DNA from: Candidatus Woesearchaeota archaeon | GTDB lineage: Archaea > Nanobdellota > Nanobdellia > Woesearchaeales > JAUUYB01 | DNA: 5,314 bases | Assembly: GCA_030590605.1 (NCBI GenBank) | Contig: JAUUYB010000088.1 | Coordinates: 1-5,314, forward strand | Direction: 5' to 3' | Part shown: positions 1-5,314 of the stretch, one piece after another | Numbering within the stretch: position 1 is the stretch's first letter | How the letters are laid out: every line of letters begins with the position of its first letter | Notes under the pieces: model-generated | Told to the model about the DNA's origin: nothing | Database searches by the model: none | What the model saw: the letters and a program-made list of their open reading frames with translations, nothing else | Program-made: the position numbers and the translations under genes

Positions 1-2
1 AA

Positions 3-68
3 GGATTGTTGATAACGTCTGATAGAGACGTCATGAGGTCAAGCGGTTTCAAAAACTATGAGAATTAG
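3..68 (+). CDS. possible 3' end of a convergent gene (partial)
   Basis: One plus-strand frame stays open from the window edge to a TAG at 66-68 and reads GLLITSDRDVMRSSGFKNYEN. The composition is protein-like, and the frame would end tail to tail with pelota, overlapping its stop by 4 bases. Twenty-two codons are too few to identify a family. A hairpin (acgtct 15-20, agacgt 26-31) lies inside it. The competing reading is a minus-strand start at 34 (MTSLSDVINNP to the edge), which has neither a ribosome site nor a TATA box. I prefer the plus-strand tail, but weakly; the stretch could also be non-coding. Confidence 0.3.
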   Translation, partial: GLLITSDRDVMRSSGFKNYEN

Positions 69-1117
69 ATCCTGTATCTCGTGAGTCCGGCGATTCCACC
101 GATCCCACCCAGTTTCTTGCCGCCTTCATGATCACCTGAGATTATAGCAATCTCACCATCCATCGTATCGACAGTCTTCATGAGGGTTTCGATCTGTTGA
201 TAGTCTCCTTCCTCTCTTTTTTTATGGATGAATGTGTCTGTCAGAAGCAATTTTTCAATCGCTCCAGCTGTCCCTGCCTGGATAGTCTCTTTTTCTCCAT
301 ACACTGCGTTCCCTTGAACAGAAATCCTCTTGAGAAGCTCTTCAACCAGATGGATCTCTTTTGTGATCTTGTCCTGTTTGAGAGCAGATTTCACTTCATC
401 TCTCCTGAGCAGTTCATCGAATGCGGTCTTCCCTACACTGCTGCAGGTCGCAAGAGTAATTCTCCCCCGCATATCCTGATCATTTATCACTTTCAGCAGG
501 TCCTCTTTCCAGAACGATGGGCTTGCGATAACGATGTTTGCGAGACTGTTCCTCTTGTCATACTCCTGGATCTGAGCGAGGATCTCTTTATAGAAACCGC
601 CTTTTATTTTCTCTTCTACACCCTTCTTCTGGACACTTCCCTTTATCGAAGACAGGAATTCATAACCGTATTTCTTAAGTTTGGCGAAGTAGACCTCTTC
701 TCTGTCCATCACTACAAGCAAGATGTGTGCGACTTTTGTGTCAGTCGCTTCTTTTATCATGTCTGATTGAAATTTGAGCCATTTCTCCTTCGTCAACTTG
801 ATCGTGGAGAATTCTTCAACATTGATCGTGTGATAGCTACCGAGTGCGACATCTTCCGGCCCTTTCGTAATCGTACCGCTCACCCGGAGGAGATCTGAAC
901 CCCTTGAAAAATCAGTCTTCTCGACTTGGACTTCGATATACACTGTCTTTTTTACGACTCTTTGGTTCCGGTCCAATTCACCGCCTATCTTTATCTTCCT
1001 AGTAGTCTTACCACTAACTAAATCCCCTGGATCTATGACCTGGCTAAGGTACCAGAGGTCTTCGAGGTTTTCTACCTGAAGTTTCATACAGCCTTTTTCC
1101 TTTGAGATACGTTTCAT
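65..1117 (-). CDS. pelA: mRNA surveillance protein pelota (Dom34 homologue)
   Basis: This is the archaeal Pelota/Dom34 ribosome-rescue factor. In this family the protein enters the A site of stalled ribosomes with the GTPase aEF1A and, with ABCE1, helps split the subunits; in archaea it shares partners with release factor aRF1. The 350 aa product is normal length and has the three eRF1-like domains. Domain A (about 1-125, Sm-like) carries VENLEDLWYL (15-24), PGDLV (30-34), TTRK (38-41), LRVSG (77-81) and LGSYHTI (92-98). Domain B (about 130-258) contains VVMDREEVYFA. Domain C (about 259-350) ends in GDHEGGKKLGGIGGIAGL, the typical C-terminal signature. The Met at residue 11 is a rival start, but the upstream Met keeps the family's G-x-x-K-L-x-V-E-N spacing from the N-terminus, and a TATA box about 30 bp upstream would start transcription at that ATG. 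The gene is divergent from the surface operon and probably unrelated to it. Confidence 0.96.
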   Translation of the reverse strand: MKRISKEKGCMKLQVENLEDLWYLSQVIDPGDLVSGKTTRKIKIGGELDRNQRVVKKTVYIEVQVEKTDFSRGSDLLRVSGTITKGPEDVALGSYHTINVEEFSTIKLTKEKWLKFQSDMIKEATDTKVAHILLVVMDREEVYFAKLKKYGYEFLSSIKGSVQKKGVEEKIKGGFYKEILAQIQEYDKRNSLANIVIASPSFWKEDLLKVINDQDMRGRITLATCSSVGKTAFDELLRRDEVKSALKQDKITKEIHLVEELLKRISVQGNAVYGEKETIQAGTAGAIEKLLLTDTFIHKKREEGDYQQIETLMKTVDTMDGEIAIISGDHEGGKKLGGIGGIAGLTRYRI

Positions 1118-1140
1118 CTTGTTTCTATTGATTAATCTCC

Positions 1141-1147
1141 TTATAAA
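1141..1147 (-). promoter_or_regulatory. TATA box of pelota
   Basis: Read on the minus strand this is TTTATAA. Its first base lies 30 bp before the A of the pelota ATG at 1117, so transcription should begin at or within a base or two of the start codon, giving a leaderless mRNA. The only purine-rich ribosome-site candidate, GGAG at 1137-1140, is 19 bases from the ATG and too far to work. The position fits archaeal promoter geometry; the leaderless conclusion is inference. Confidence 0.6.
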
Positions 1148-1163
1148 CTATTATCTCGCTTTG

Positions 1164-1288
1164 GCGGTGTTGACCCAAATCACCCCACTTTTTTCCCTCG
1201 TGAGTGTCAACCTCTTGTTTGAGACCCTTAGGATATTCCTCACTTCGTCAAAAAAGCGTTTCGCGTTATAGATTTGTGTCAACACCGC
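1164..1288. repeat. long nested inverted repeat, candidate structured RNA or cruciform
   Basis: The left arm 1164-1181 (GCGGTGTTGACCCAAATC) and right arm 1271-1288 (GATTTGTGTCAACACCGC) are complementary at 17 of 18 positions, the exception being 1175/1277. Further complementary segments nest in order inside: ctttttt 1188-1194 with aaaaaag 1250-1256, gtgag 1200-1204 with ctcac 1239-1243, and ctc 1212-1214 with gag 1221-1223 closing a 6-base loop. On the minus strand the innermost stem gains G-U pairs and the internal loop is purine-rich, so an RNA from that strand would fold better. The repeat sits between two divergent TATA boxes. No target-site duplication flanks it. It could be a small RNA gene, a paired operator, or a remnant of a terminal-inverted-repeat element. 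The structure is seen directly; its role is unknown. Confidence 0.85.
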
Positions 1289-1292
1289 AACA

Positions 1293-1300
1293 TTTATATA
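1293..1300 (+). promoter_or_regulatory. TATA box of the surface-protein operon
   Basis: TTTATATA lies 4 bases beyond the right arm of the inverted repeat. Archaeal spacing puts the transcript start near 1323, giving a leader of about 50 bases before the preferred TTG start at 1374. No other good promoter is visible ahead of the three plus-strand genes, so this one probably drives all of them. The near-palindromic core (tttatatatt) could also be read in the other direction. Confidence 0.6.
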
Positions 1301-1363
1301 TTGTGGAATCGGTTTTCTCAATAACCTAGTGACGAGAATAATTCGTCTCTTTAAGTTTTTTGT

Positions 1364-1368
1364 GGTGA
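1364..1368 (+). promoter_or_regulatory. Shine-Dalgarno site GGTGA deciding the start of the first surface gene
   Basis: GGTGA matches the anti-Shine-Dalgarno complement and stands 5 bases before TTG 1374. The in-frame GTG codons at 1329, 1362 and 1365 have no such site at a working distance. This favours TTG as the start and yields an N-terminus beginning MNKKAQ, immediately followed by the membrane helix. Confidence 0.55.
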
Positions 1369-1373
1369 ATCCC

Positions 1374-3062
1374 TTGAACAAGAAAGCACAACCTTCCGGA
1401 TCGGCAGCTGCCCTTGTCATTGGAATAATCGCCCTTCTAATCGTCTTTTATATCCTATTCCTTCCTCCAGAAGATCGTGCTGCACTTCTCGGTGAACCAT
1501 ATAACCCTGGCGGAAGCAGTTCCAGCGGAAGCACCAGCGGAGAAGATGATGATACTATAGATGTGGATACATCAGAACCTATCCTGATCGTGAGTCCTGG
1601 ACTGATAGACTGGCAGGCTCTTGATGAATATGAGTACACTCTCCCTTCATTCACAATCAAGAAGACATCTTCTGATTCAGTCCTTACGACAATAAGCAAT
1701 TTCTATGTCAGGAACGGGTGGTTCGATAAGCAGACAAGGAATTATACCTTCGAGATCGATGATCTTGACAACACCGAGAACGTCCTTCTCTCACTTGTCA
1801 TGGCCAAAAAGAAAGGAAGGCTTATCATACAGCTCAATGGAAACGAGATATACAATTTCGAGCCGTCACAACTAAACATCGAACCGATCGAGCTCTCCCC
1901 AAGCATACTAAAAGAAGGACAGAATACGTTAGAATTCAGAGTATCTGACGTCGGGATGGAATTCTGGACGACAAATGAATACTCTATCGAGAACCTCAAG
2001 ATCACCGCTTCCATCTACGATGTGAGCAGGACTGAAGCACGTAATTATTTCTATATAACAGAAGAGGAAGGAGAAAATATCGACGCTGCATCCCTTAAGT
2101 TCAATCCTGATTGCAGGATAAGCGAGGCAGGATATCTAGATGTATTCCTGAACGGAGTCCAGGTATTTTCCGGTATTCCTGATTGCGGGATCCTCAACAC
2201 TTATCACCTATCACCTAATGTCCTAAATATCGGCAAGAACTCGCTTAAGTTCACGACAGATGACGGGTCATACTTAATCGACCAGATATCAGTCAACACA
2301 AAGCTTGAGGAACCTGTCCATCCAACCTATTATTTCGAGCTTGATGAAGACTTGTTCTATTCCAAGAAATCCACAGAAATCAGGTGTGGAGACTATGATG
2401 GCAAGTGCCCTGACGACTGCGATGAAGATATCGATTATGATTGCTGTCAGGAGGAATATTCAGATTCTTATTGGTGTGATGTGCCTACTTCTATAGAGGA
2501 TGACCGATGCGTCGGATTCGTGACTGGCGCAATGTGTGAAAGGTGCCCATCAGGATACGAAGATGATAGAGGAAGAGCGGCTGATGATTGTGAAGACCTT
2601 TGCGGAGATGACAATGATGGAGAATGCCCTGCAGGATGCGTCACTTATTATGATAAAGATTGCTGTTTTGATCTCTCTGGAGACCAGTATTGGTGTGAGG
2701 ATCTACCTATCACTGGAGCGGCTTTCGCATGCGTATCTGAAGTCTCTCAGAACAACTGCAGAAACTGTCCTACAGGATACCAAGGAGAAGGAAGCGATCC
2801 TGACTGCGATGATGTCAGCAATGACCAGACAGAAGACAGGTTGCGTAAAGATTACTCAATCATACTCGAGTTCGAGTTCACGGAGCGAGGGAACGATAAG
2901 GAAGCGAAAATGTGGATAAATAACCACGAGACAGGATTCGACACGAGAGAATCCAAATGGATGAAGAACATAGACGCATTTGTCGAGCCTGATACCAATT
3001 CAATAAAACTGATTCCGAAATCCGAACTTGAAATCAAAGAGATCAAGGTCTATTTCGATTGA
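1374..3062 (+). CDS. membrane-anchored surface protein with three beta-sandwich domains and a Cys-rich insert
   Basis: I do not recognise a named family. The product is 562 aa from TTG 1374, or 577 aa from GTG 1329. Residues 1-10 (MNKKAQPSGS) precede a hydrophobic helix at 11-30, then LPPEDRAALLGE and a Gly/Ser/Asp linker (about 46-62). KKA-Q before the helix resembles a class III (pilin-type) signal, but a plain signal anchor fits as well. Three beta-sandwich units follow with matching order: about 121-216, 221-311, and 318-335 resuming at 490-562. They share a Tyr-rich first strand, an LNGNEIYN/LNGVQVFSG turn, an LSPSILKEGQNTLEF/LSPNVLNIGKNSLKF strand pair and a final IENLKI/IDQISV/IKEIKV strand. 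The units resemble galactose-binding-like folds. Two ten-cysteine repeats (338-406, 410-478) split the third, and C247/C271 may form a disulfide in the second. First gene of the operon; 16 bp separate it from the next. Probably extracellular. Confidence 0.88.
   Translation: MNKKAQPSGSAAALVIGIIALLIVFYILFLPPEDRAALLGEPYNPGGSSSSGSTSGEDDDTIDVDTSEPILIVSPGLIDWQALDEYEYTLPSFTIKKTSSDSVLTTISNFYVRNGWFDKQTRNYTFEIDDLDNTENVLLSLVMAKKKGRLIIQLNGNEIYNFEPSQLNIEPIELSPSILKEGQNTLEFRVSDVGMEFWTTNEYSIENLKITASIYDVSRTEARNYFYITEEEGENIDAASLKFNPDCRISEAGYLDVFLNGVQVFSGIPDCGILNTYHLSPNVLNIGKNSLKFTTDDGSYLIDQISVNTKLEEPVHPTYYFELDEDLFYSKKSTEIRCGDYDGKCPDDCDEDIDYDCCQEEYSDSYWCDVPTSIEDDRCVGFVTGAMCERCPSGYEDDRGRAADDCEDLCGDDNDGECPAGCVTYYDKDCCFDLSGDQYWCEDLPITGAAFACVSEVSQNNCRNCPTGYQGEGSDPDCDDVSNDQTEDRLRKDYSIILEFEFTERGNDKEAKMWINNHETGFDTRESKWMKNIDAFVEPDTNSIKLIPKSELEIKEIKVYFD
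2385..2807 (+). repeat. tandem Cys-rich, Asp-rich protein repeat (two copies)
   Basis: Two consecutive units of about 70 codons (2385-2591 and 2601-2807) encode ten cysteines each with nearly the same spacing. The numbers of residues between successive cysteines are 6,3,7,0,9,10,8,2,14 in the first and 7,3,7,0,9,11,8,2,12 in the second. Both contain CGDxxDGxCPxxC, DxDCC, YWC and CxxCPxGY. The DNA copies are clearly diverged, so the duplication is old. The acidic CGD...DG...D-x-D pattern suggests calcium binding plus disulfide bonding, as in other short Cys-rich motifs of archaeal exported proteins; that function is inference. Confidence 0.85.
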
Positions 3063-3068
3063 GTTCTT

Positions 3069-3073
3069 GAGGT
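3069..3073 (+). promoter_or_regulatory. Shine-Dalgarno site GAGGT of the second surface gene
   Basis: GAGGT lies 5 bases before ATG 3079, inside the 16-bp gap after the previous stop. It supports this ATG and translation from a shared mRNA. Confidence 0.7.
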
Positions 3074-3078
3074 AAAGA

Positions 3079-4950
3079 ATGGGTGATAAGTTATGGGTCG
3101 AACCCGCAGCAAAGGAGGAGAAAGAATCTAAATCTGTTTCTGCAGCTGATAATCAATCTGCTATGCTCGCCCAACAAAATGAGCTTCTATCAAAACAGAT
3201 TACATTAGAGAAATTAAAGGCACAAAAATCCGGTGGTGATGGTGAATCGAAACAGATTGCTGCGGGAATGAAGAAAGGGATGAGCGAGGGTCTTAGGGCA
3301 GGAGGCAATCTTGCTATGGGCGCGGGGAAATTAGGATGGAACGCTGTCGGGAGGCCTACAGAAGGATGGAAAATCAATCTTTTCGTCGGTGTCGCAGTCT
3401 TACTTTCCTGGTCTCAGGCCACTCTTGGTTATCGTAACAGGGCGACTGTATTCTTCCTCATGTTAGGTACATTCGGTTGGTTGATGGTCTTCAAGGGAGA
3501 TTCGCCTTTATTATCACGTGCTAGCCTTGTAGGGTTGGCTAAATCTTTTGCTATTGCAGCCCTGACCTGGTATTGGCCAGTAATATTCTATAAGATTCCA
3601 GTATCCTTTGCCAGTTCGACTGTGAAGCTCATACTTATCTCTGCTTTTAATCCTTATATACTATATTTTGTCTTCCTGGATCCAATGACCCCATTATTGC
3701 AGAGGGTCGAGAAAATGTATATATTTGCAATCGTGATGATCTTTCTTGGTTGGGGGATCAAGGGACTTTCTGAAGGGTCACTCCTCCTTGAGCCGATTCA
3801 GGGAGTCGATACCAAGGCAGGTCTTGTCCTGTTCTGGGAGATGTCGAGAGACTCGACGAAAATCGTGTATGAATGGATAGGGAAGGGGTATGAGGACGTA
3901 GAGACCTGGGTACTCGACAGAGTCGACTATGCCACAGGCGGAGCCCTATACGCCGGACAAAAAGACCCAGATGCAGAAACCCGGCTCGGAGTCTATTATA
4001 AGGAGATGAAGACCACTCATTCAGACATCTATGATGATGAACCTCTTACAGTCTGGGCACAGATAGAAGCTTCTACCCTTGACGACCCGATACATATGGT
4101 AATCAGCTGTCTTGGGGATAGGGATGTAGGCAACATCGATCCTAAGAAGAATATCCCTTCAGATTCAGTCATACCGACAGAGATAGATGTCGATAGGAAA
4201 GATAAGCATGATATTGACTGCAGTTTCAATGCAGGAAAACTTCCTGCAGGGTCTCACACGGTCTCTATCACAGTCGATTTCGATTTCACTACCAACGCGA
4301 AGCAGAAAGCATATTTCGTCGATAAGGAAAAAGCACAGGCGCTTGCCAGGAACGACGTCGATATCCTCGAGCAATATGGTATCAGGGACAAGAATCCAAC
4401 TGCTACATACACAGACGGACCGATCATGGTAGGGATGGGTTTCACCAATCAGCCGGTCAAGCTTGACTCTTCCAACAATCAACCTGCAACACTAGGCATC
4501 TCGATGCAGAAAAGGTGGGACGGAAAGATAACCCATATCAACAGCATGACAGTCAGGATGCCAGGGACCATGGAGATAGTAGATGCCAATTGCAACGGCG
4601 TACTCTTCACAGAATCTCAGGATGGAGAGTCCCATGTCTATACCATGCGAGAACCTGCCTCCGTGACCAAATTCGAGCCGTACAGGACTTTCAGGTGTCC
4701 TATAGAATTCAATGATGTCGACGGCATACTCGGGTCGGTTCCAGTAGCTACCAGATTCTTCCAAGTCGAAGTGGATTATGGTTATCAGATCACAAAGGAT
4801 CTTTCTGTCTCAATCAAGAATTCAACACTTTATGATTCTACTACAGGGATAGCTAAACCTGCAACGACTACTACAACGACTACTACAAACACTACAGAAG
4901 ATAATGATGCGGATGTCGTCTCCGATACATATGGGGAGGAAGAAGAATGA
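3079..4950 (+). CDS. polytopic membrane protein with cytoplasmic coiled coil, Ig-like outer domains and Thr-rich tail
   Basis: I do not recognise a named family. The 623 aa product starts with a charged region of about 98 residues, including a predicted short coiled coil (about 25-50, LAQQNELLSKQITLEKLKAQ) and a Gly/Ala/Met-rich stretch. About five hydrophobic segments follow (100-118, 122-138, 149-171, 180-200, 213-231), then an amphipathic helical region (about 245-285). The rest is beta-rich: domain one about 320-412 with C344 and C381, domain two about 447-582 with C505 and C540. Paired cysteines, NST and NTT glycosylation sequons (581, 604) and a tail of eight threonines before an acidic end all favour an outside C-terminus. 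That agrees with five helices and an inside N-terminus, although the RNR loop after helix one is a poor fit for an outer loop. Of the three operon products only this one has a large cytoplasmic part, so it may link or anchor its partners. Confidence 0.9.
   Translation: MGDKLWVEPAAKEEKESKSVSAADNQSAMLAQQNELLSKQITLEKLKAQKSGGDGESKQIAAGMKKGMSEGLRAGGNLAMGAGKLGWNAVGRPTEGWKINLFVGVAVLLSWSQATLGYRNRATVFFLMLGTFGWLMVFKGDSPLLSRASLVGLAKSFAIAALTWYWPVIFYKIPVSFASSTVKLILISAFNPYILYFVFLDPMTPLLQRVEKMYIFAIVMIFLGWGIKGLSEGSLLLEPIQGVDTKAGLVLFWEMSRDSTKIVYEWIGKGYEDVETWVLDRVDYATGGALYAGQKDPDAETRLGVYYKEMKTTHSDIYDDEPLTVWAQIEASTLDDPIHMVISCLGDRDVGNIDPKKNIPSDSVIPTEIDVDRKDKHDIDCSFNAGKLPAGSHTVSITVDFDFTTNAKQKAYFVDKEKAQALARNDVDILEQYGIRDKNPTATYTDGPIMVGMGFTNQPVKLDSSNNQPATLGISMQKRWDGKITHINSMTVRMPGTMEIVDANCNGVLFTESQDGESHVYTMREPASVTKFEPYRTFRCPIEFNDVDGILGSVPVATRFFQVEVDYGYQITKDLSVSIKNSTLYDSTTGIAKPATTTTTTTTNTTEDNDADVVSDTYGEEEE
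4864..4896 (+). repeat. short tandem repeat encoding a Thr tract
   Basis: The 12-base unit ACGACTACTACA occurs twice in a row (4864-4875, 4876-4887) and continues as AACACTACA. It encodes TTTTTTTTNTT near the C-terminus of the polytopic protein. Such tracts are usually extended, often O-glycosylated spacers. The exact repetition makes length variation by slippage possible, in steps of four codons that keep the frame. Confidence 0.8.
4935..4939 (+). promoter_or_regulatory. Shine-Dalgarno site GGAGG of the lipoprotein-like gene
   Basis: GGAGG stands 7 bases before ATG 4947 and lies inside the last codons of the preceding gene. It is the best ribosome site in the window and, with the ATGA overlap, suggests coupled translation. 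Confidence 0.8.
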
Positions 4951-5314
4951 AGATTATCCATATACTACTCCTGTCAATATTTATCTTATCTCTTGGGTGC
5001 GGGGGAGATATCTCTGTCCCTGAAATATATAAAGGGACGAACGGACTCCTGATATCTTTCATCGATGAGACCCCCCCTCCTGAAGTATACGAAGAAGATA
5101 GATTCCTGGTCGGGCTTACAGTAATAAATGACGGACCGACTGACATCCAAAATGGCAGGATCGCAATCAGCATAGAAGAGGATTTTATGGGAGTCACTGG
5201 ATGGAACCAGGAAGGATATGATATGGGGCTCGAGCAGCTTGATTATTACACTTATGCGTTTTCGCTATGGGGAAAGACCATAGATGATCCAATCGCTCAG
5301 GAAGGGATCGCTCT
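4947..5314 (+). CDS. lipoprotein-like exported beta-sandwich protein (partial, runs off the window)
   Basis: The first 122 codons are present and the 3' end is missing. The N-terminus MKIIHILLLSIFILSLGCGGD is a short signal peptide with Cys18 in a lipobox-like setting (L-S-L-G-C, then GG). This suggests signal cleavage and lipid anchoring at Cys18, although Ser at -3 is off consensus. The mature part has a run of short beta strands: GLLISFIDETPPPEVYEEDRF, then FLVGLTVINDGPTDIQNGRIAISIEEDF. The N-x-G-x-x-D-I-x-x-G turn recalls CARDB-type Ig-like domains of archaeal exported proteins; that assignment is tentative. The gene overlaps the previous stop by 4 bases (ATGA). It is therefore the third gene of the surface operon, and more may follow beyond the edge. 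Confidence 0.88.
   Translation, partial: MKIIHILLLSIFILSLGCGGDISVPEIYKGTNGLLISFIDETPPPEVYEEDRFLVGLTVINDGPTDIQNGRIAISIEEDFMGVTGWNQEGYDMGLEQLDYYTYAFSLWGKTIDDPIAQEGIA

Noticed and set aside
1..34. Minus-strand start MTSLSDVINNP running off the left edge
   Set aside because: Only 11 codons, no Shine-Dalgarno site and no TATA box; the plus-strand tail reading of the same bases is slightly better supported.
15..55. Hairpin (15-20/26-31) and a minus-strand T5 run (55-51) as a pelota terminator
   Set aside because: The stem is only 6 bp, the T run lies before rather than after it, and the T run is short; this is insufficient for a terminator call.
197..766. Long plus-strand open frame inside the pelota gene
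   Set aside because: It is antisense to an unmistakable Pelota coding sequence and its translation has no recognisable domain; it is a shadow frame.
1164..1288. MITE-type mobile element with terminal inverted repeats
   Set aside because: No target-site duplication is visible on the flanks, and the inner stems suggest a folded molecule; a second genomic copy would reopen this.
1164..1292. H/ACA guide RNA, because ACA (1290-1292) follows the right arm of the inverted repeat
   Set aside because: The basal stem is about 18 bp, longer than the usual pocket-to-ACA distance, and the plus strand shows no GA/GA kink-turn in the upper part.
2305..2919. Plus-strand frames overlapping the Cys-rich region in another frame
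   Set aside because: Their compositions are out-of-frame readings of the Asp/Cys repeats, without ribosome sites; the main frame shows clear domain repeats.
4187..4764. Several short frames on both strands over the polytopic protein's ectodomain
   Set aside because: They overlap a continuous frame with paired cysteines and beta-strand pattern and have no start signals of their own.
4892..5197. Minus-strand open frame over the start of the lipoprotein-like gene
   Set aside because: The plus-strand frame has a strong GGAGG site, a signal peptide with a lipobox-like Cys, and translational overlap with the gene before it.
1..5314. tRNA, rRNA, CRISPR array or transposase
   Set aside because: I see no tRNA arms, no rRNA signatures, no spaced direct repeats and no transposase motif on either strand.

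Overview
The window looks archaeal. It carries a Pelota/Dom34 ribosome-rescue gene, TATA boxes set about 30 bases from the inferred transcript starts, purine-rich Shine-Dalgarno sites (GGTGA, GAGGT, GGAGG), and surface proteins whose N-termini (NKKAQ... followed by a hydrophobic helix and FLPPEDRAALLGE) have a style I associate with small-genome DPANN lineages such as Woesearchaeota and Pacearchaeota. That lineage call is inference from protein style, not a search result.

Layout. Positions 65-1117 (minus strand) hold a complete pelota gene. Bases 1-68 may hold the last codons of a convergent plus-strand gene. Positions 1118-1373 form a divergent control region with a TATA box facing each way. 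Between the two boxes lies a striking nested inverted repeat (1164-1181 with 1271-1288, 17 of 18 bases paired, with further stems inside). It looks like a structured RNA or a regulatory cruciform and is not explained by the flanking genes.

From 1374 to the window end runs a tight plus-strand operon of three envelope-protein genes. The first product is membrane-anchored at its N-terminus and has three related beta-sandwich domains, the third split by two tandem ten-cysteine, Asp-rich repeats. The second has a cytoplasmic coiled coil, about five membrane helices, two Ig-like outer domains each with one cysteine pair, and a Thr-rich tail. The third, cut by the window edge, is a lipoprotein-like beta-sandwich protein whose start overlaps the previous stop by ATGA. 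The 16-bp gap, the 4-bp overlap and the shared surface location suggest the three form one envelope complex. The second protein is the only one with a sizeable cytoplasmic part. I recognise no enzyme in this operon and assign it no function.
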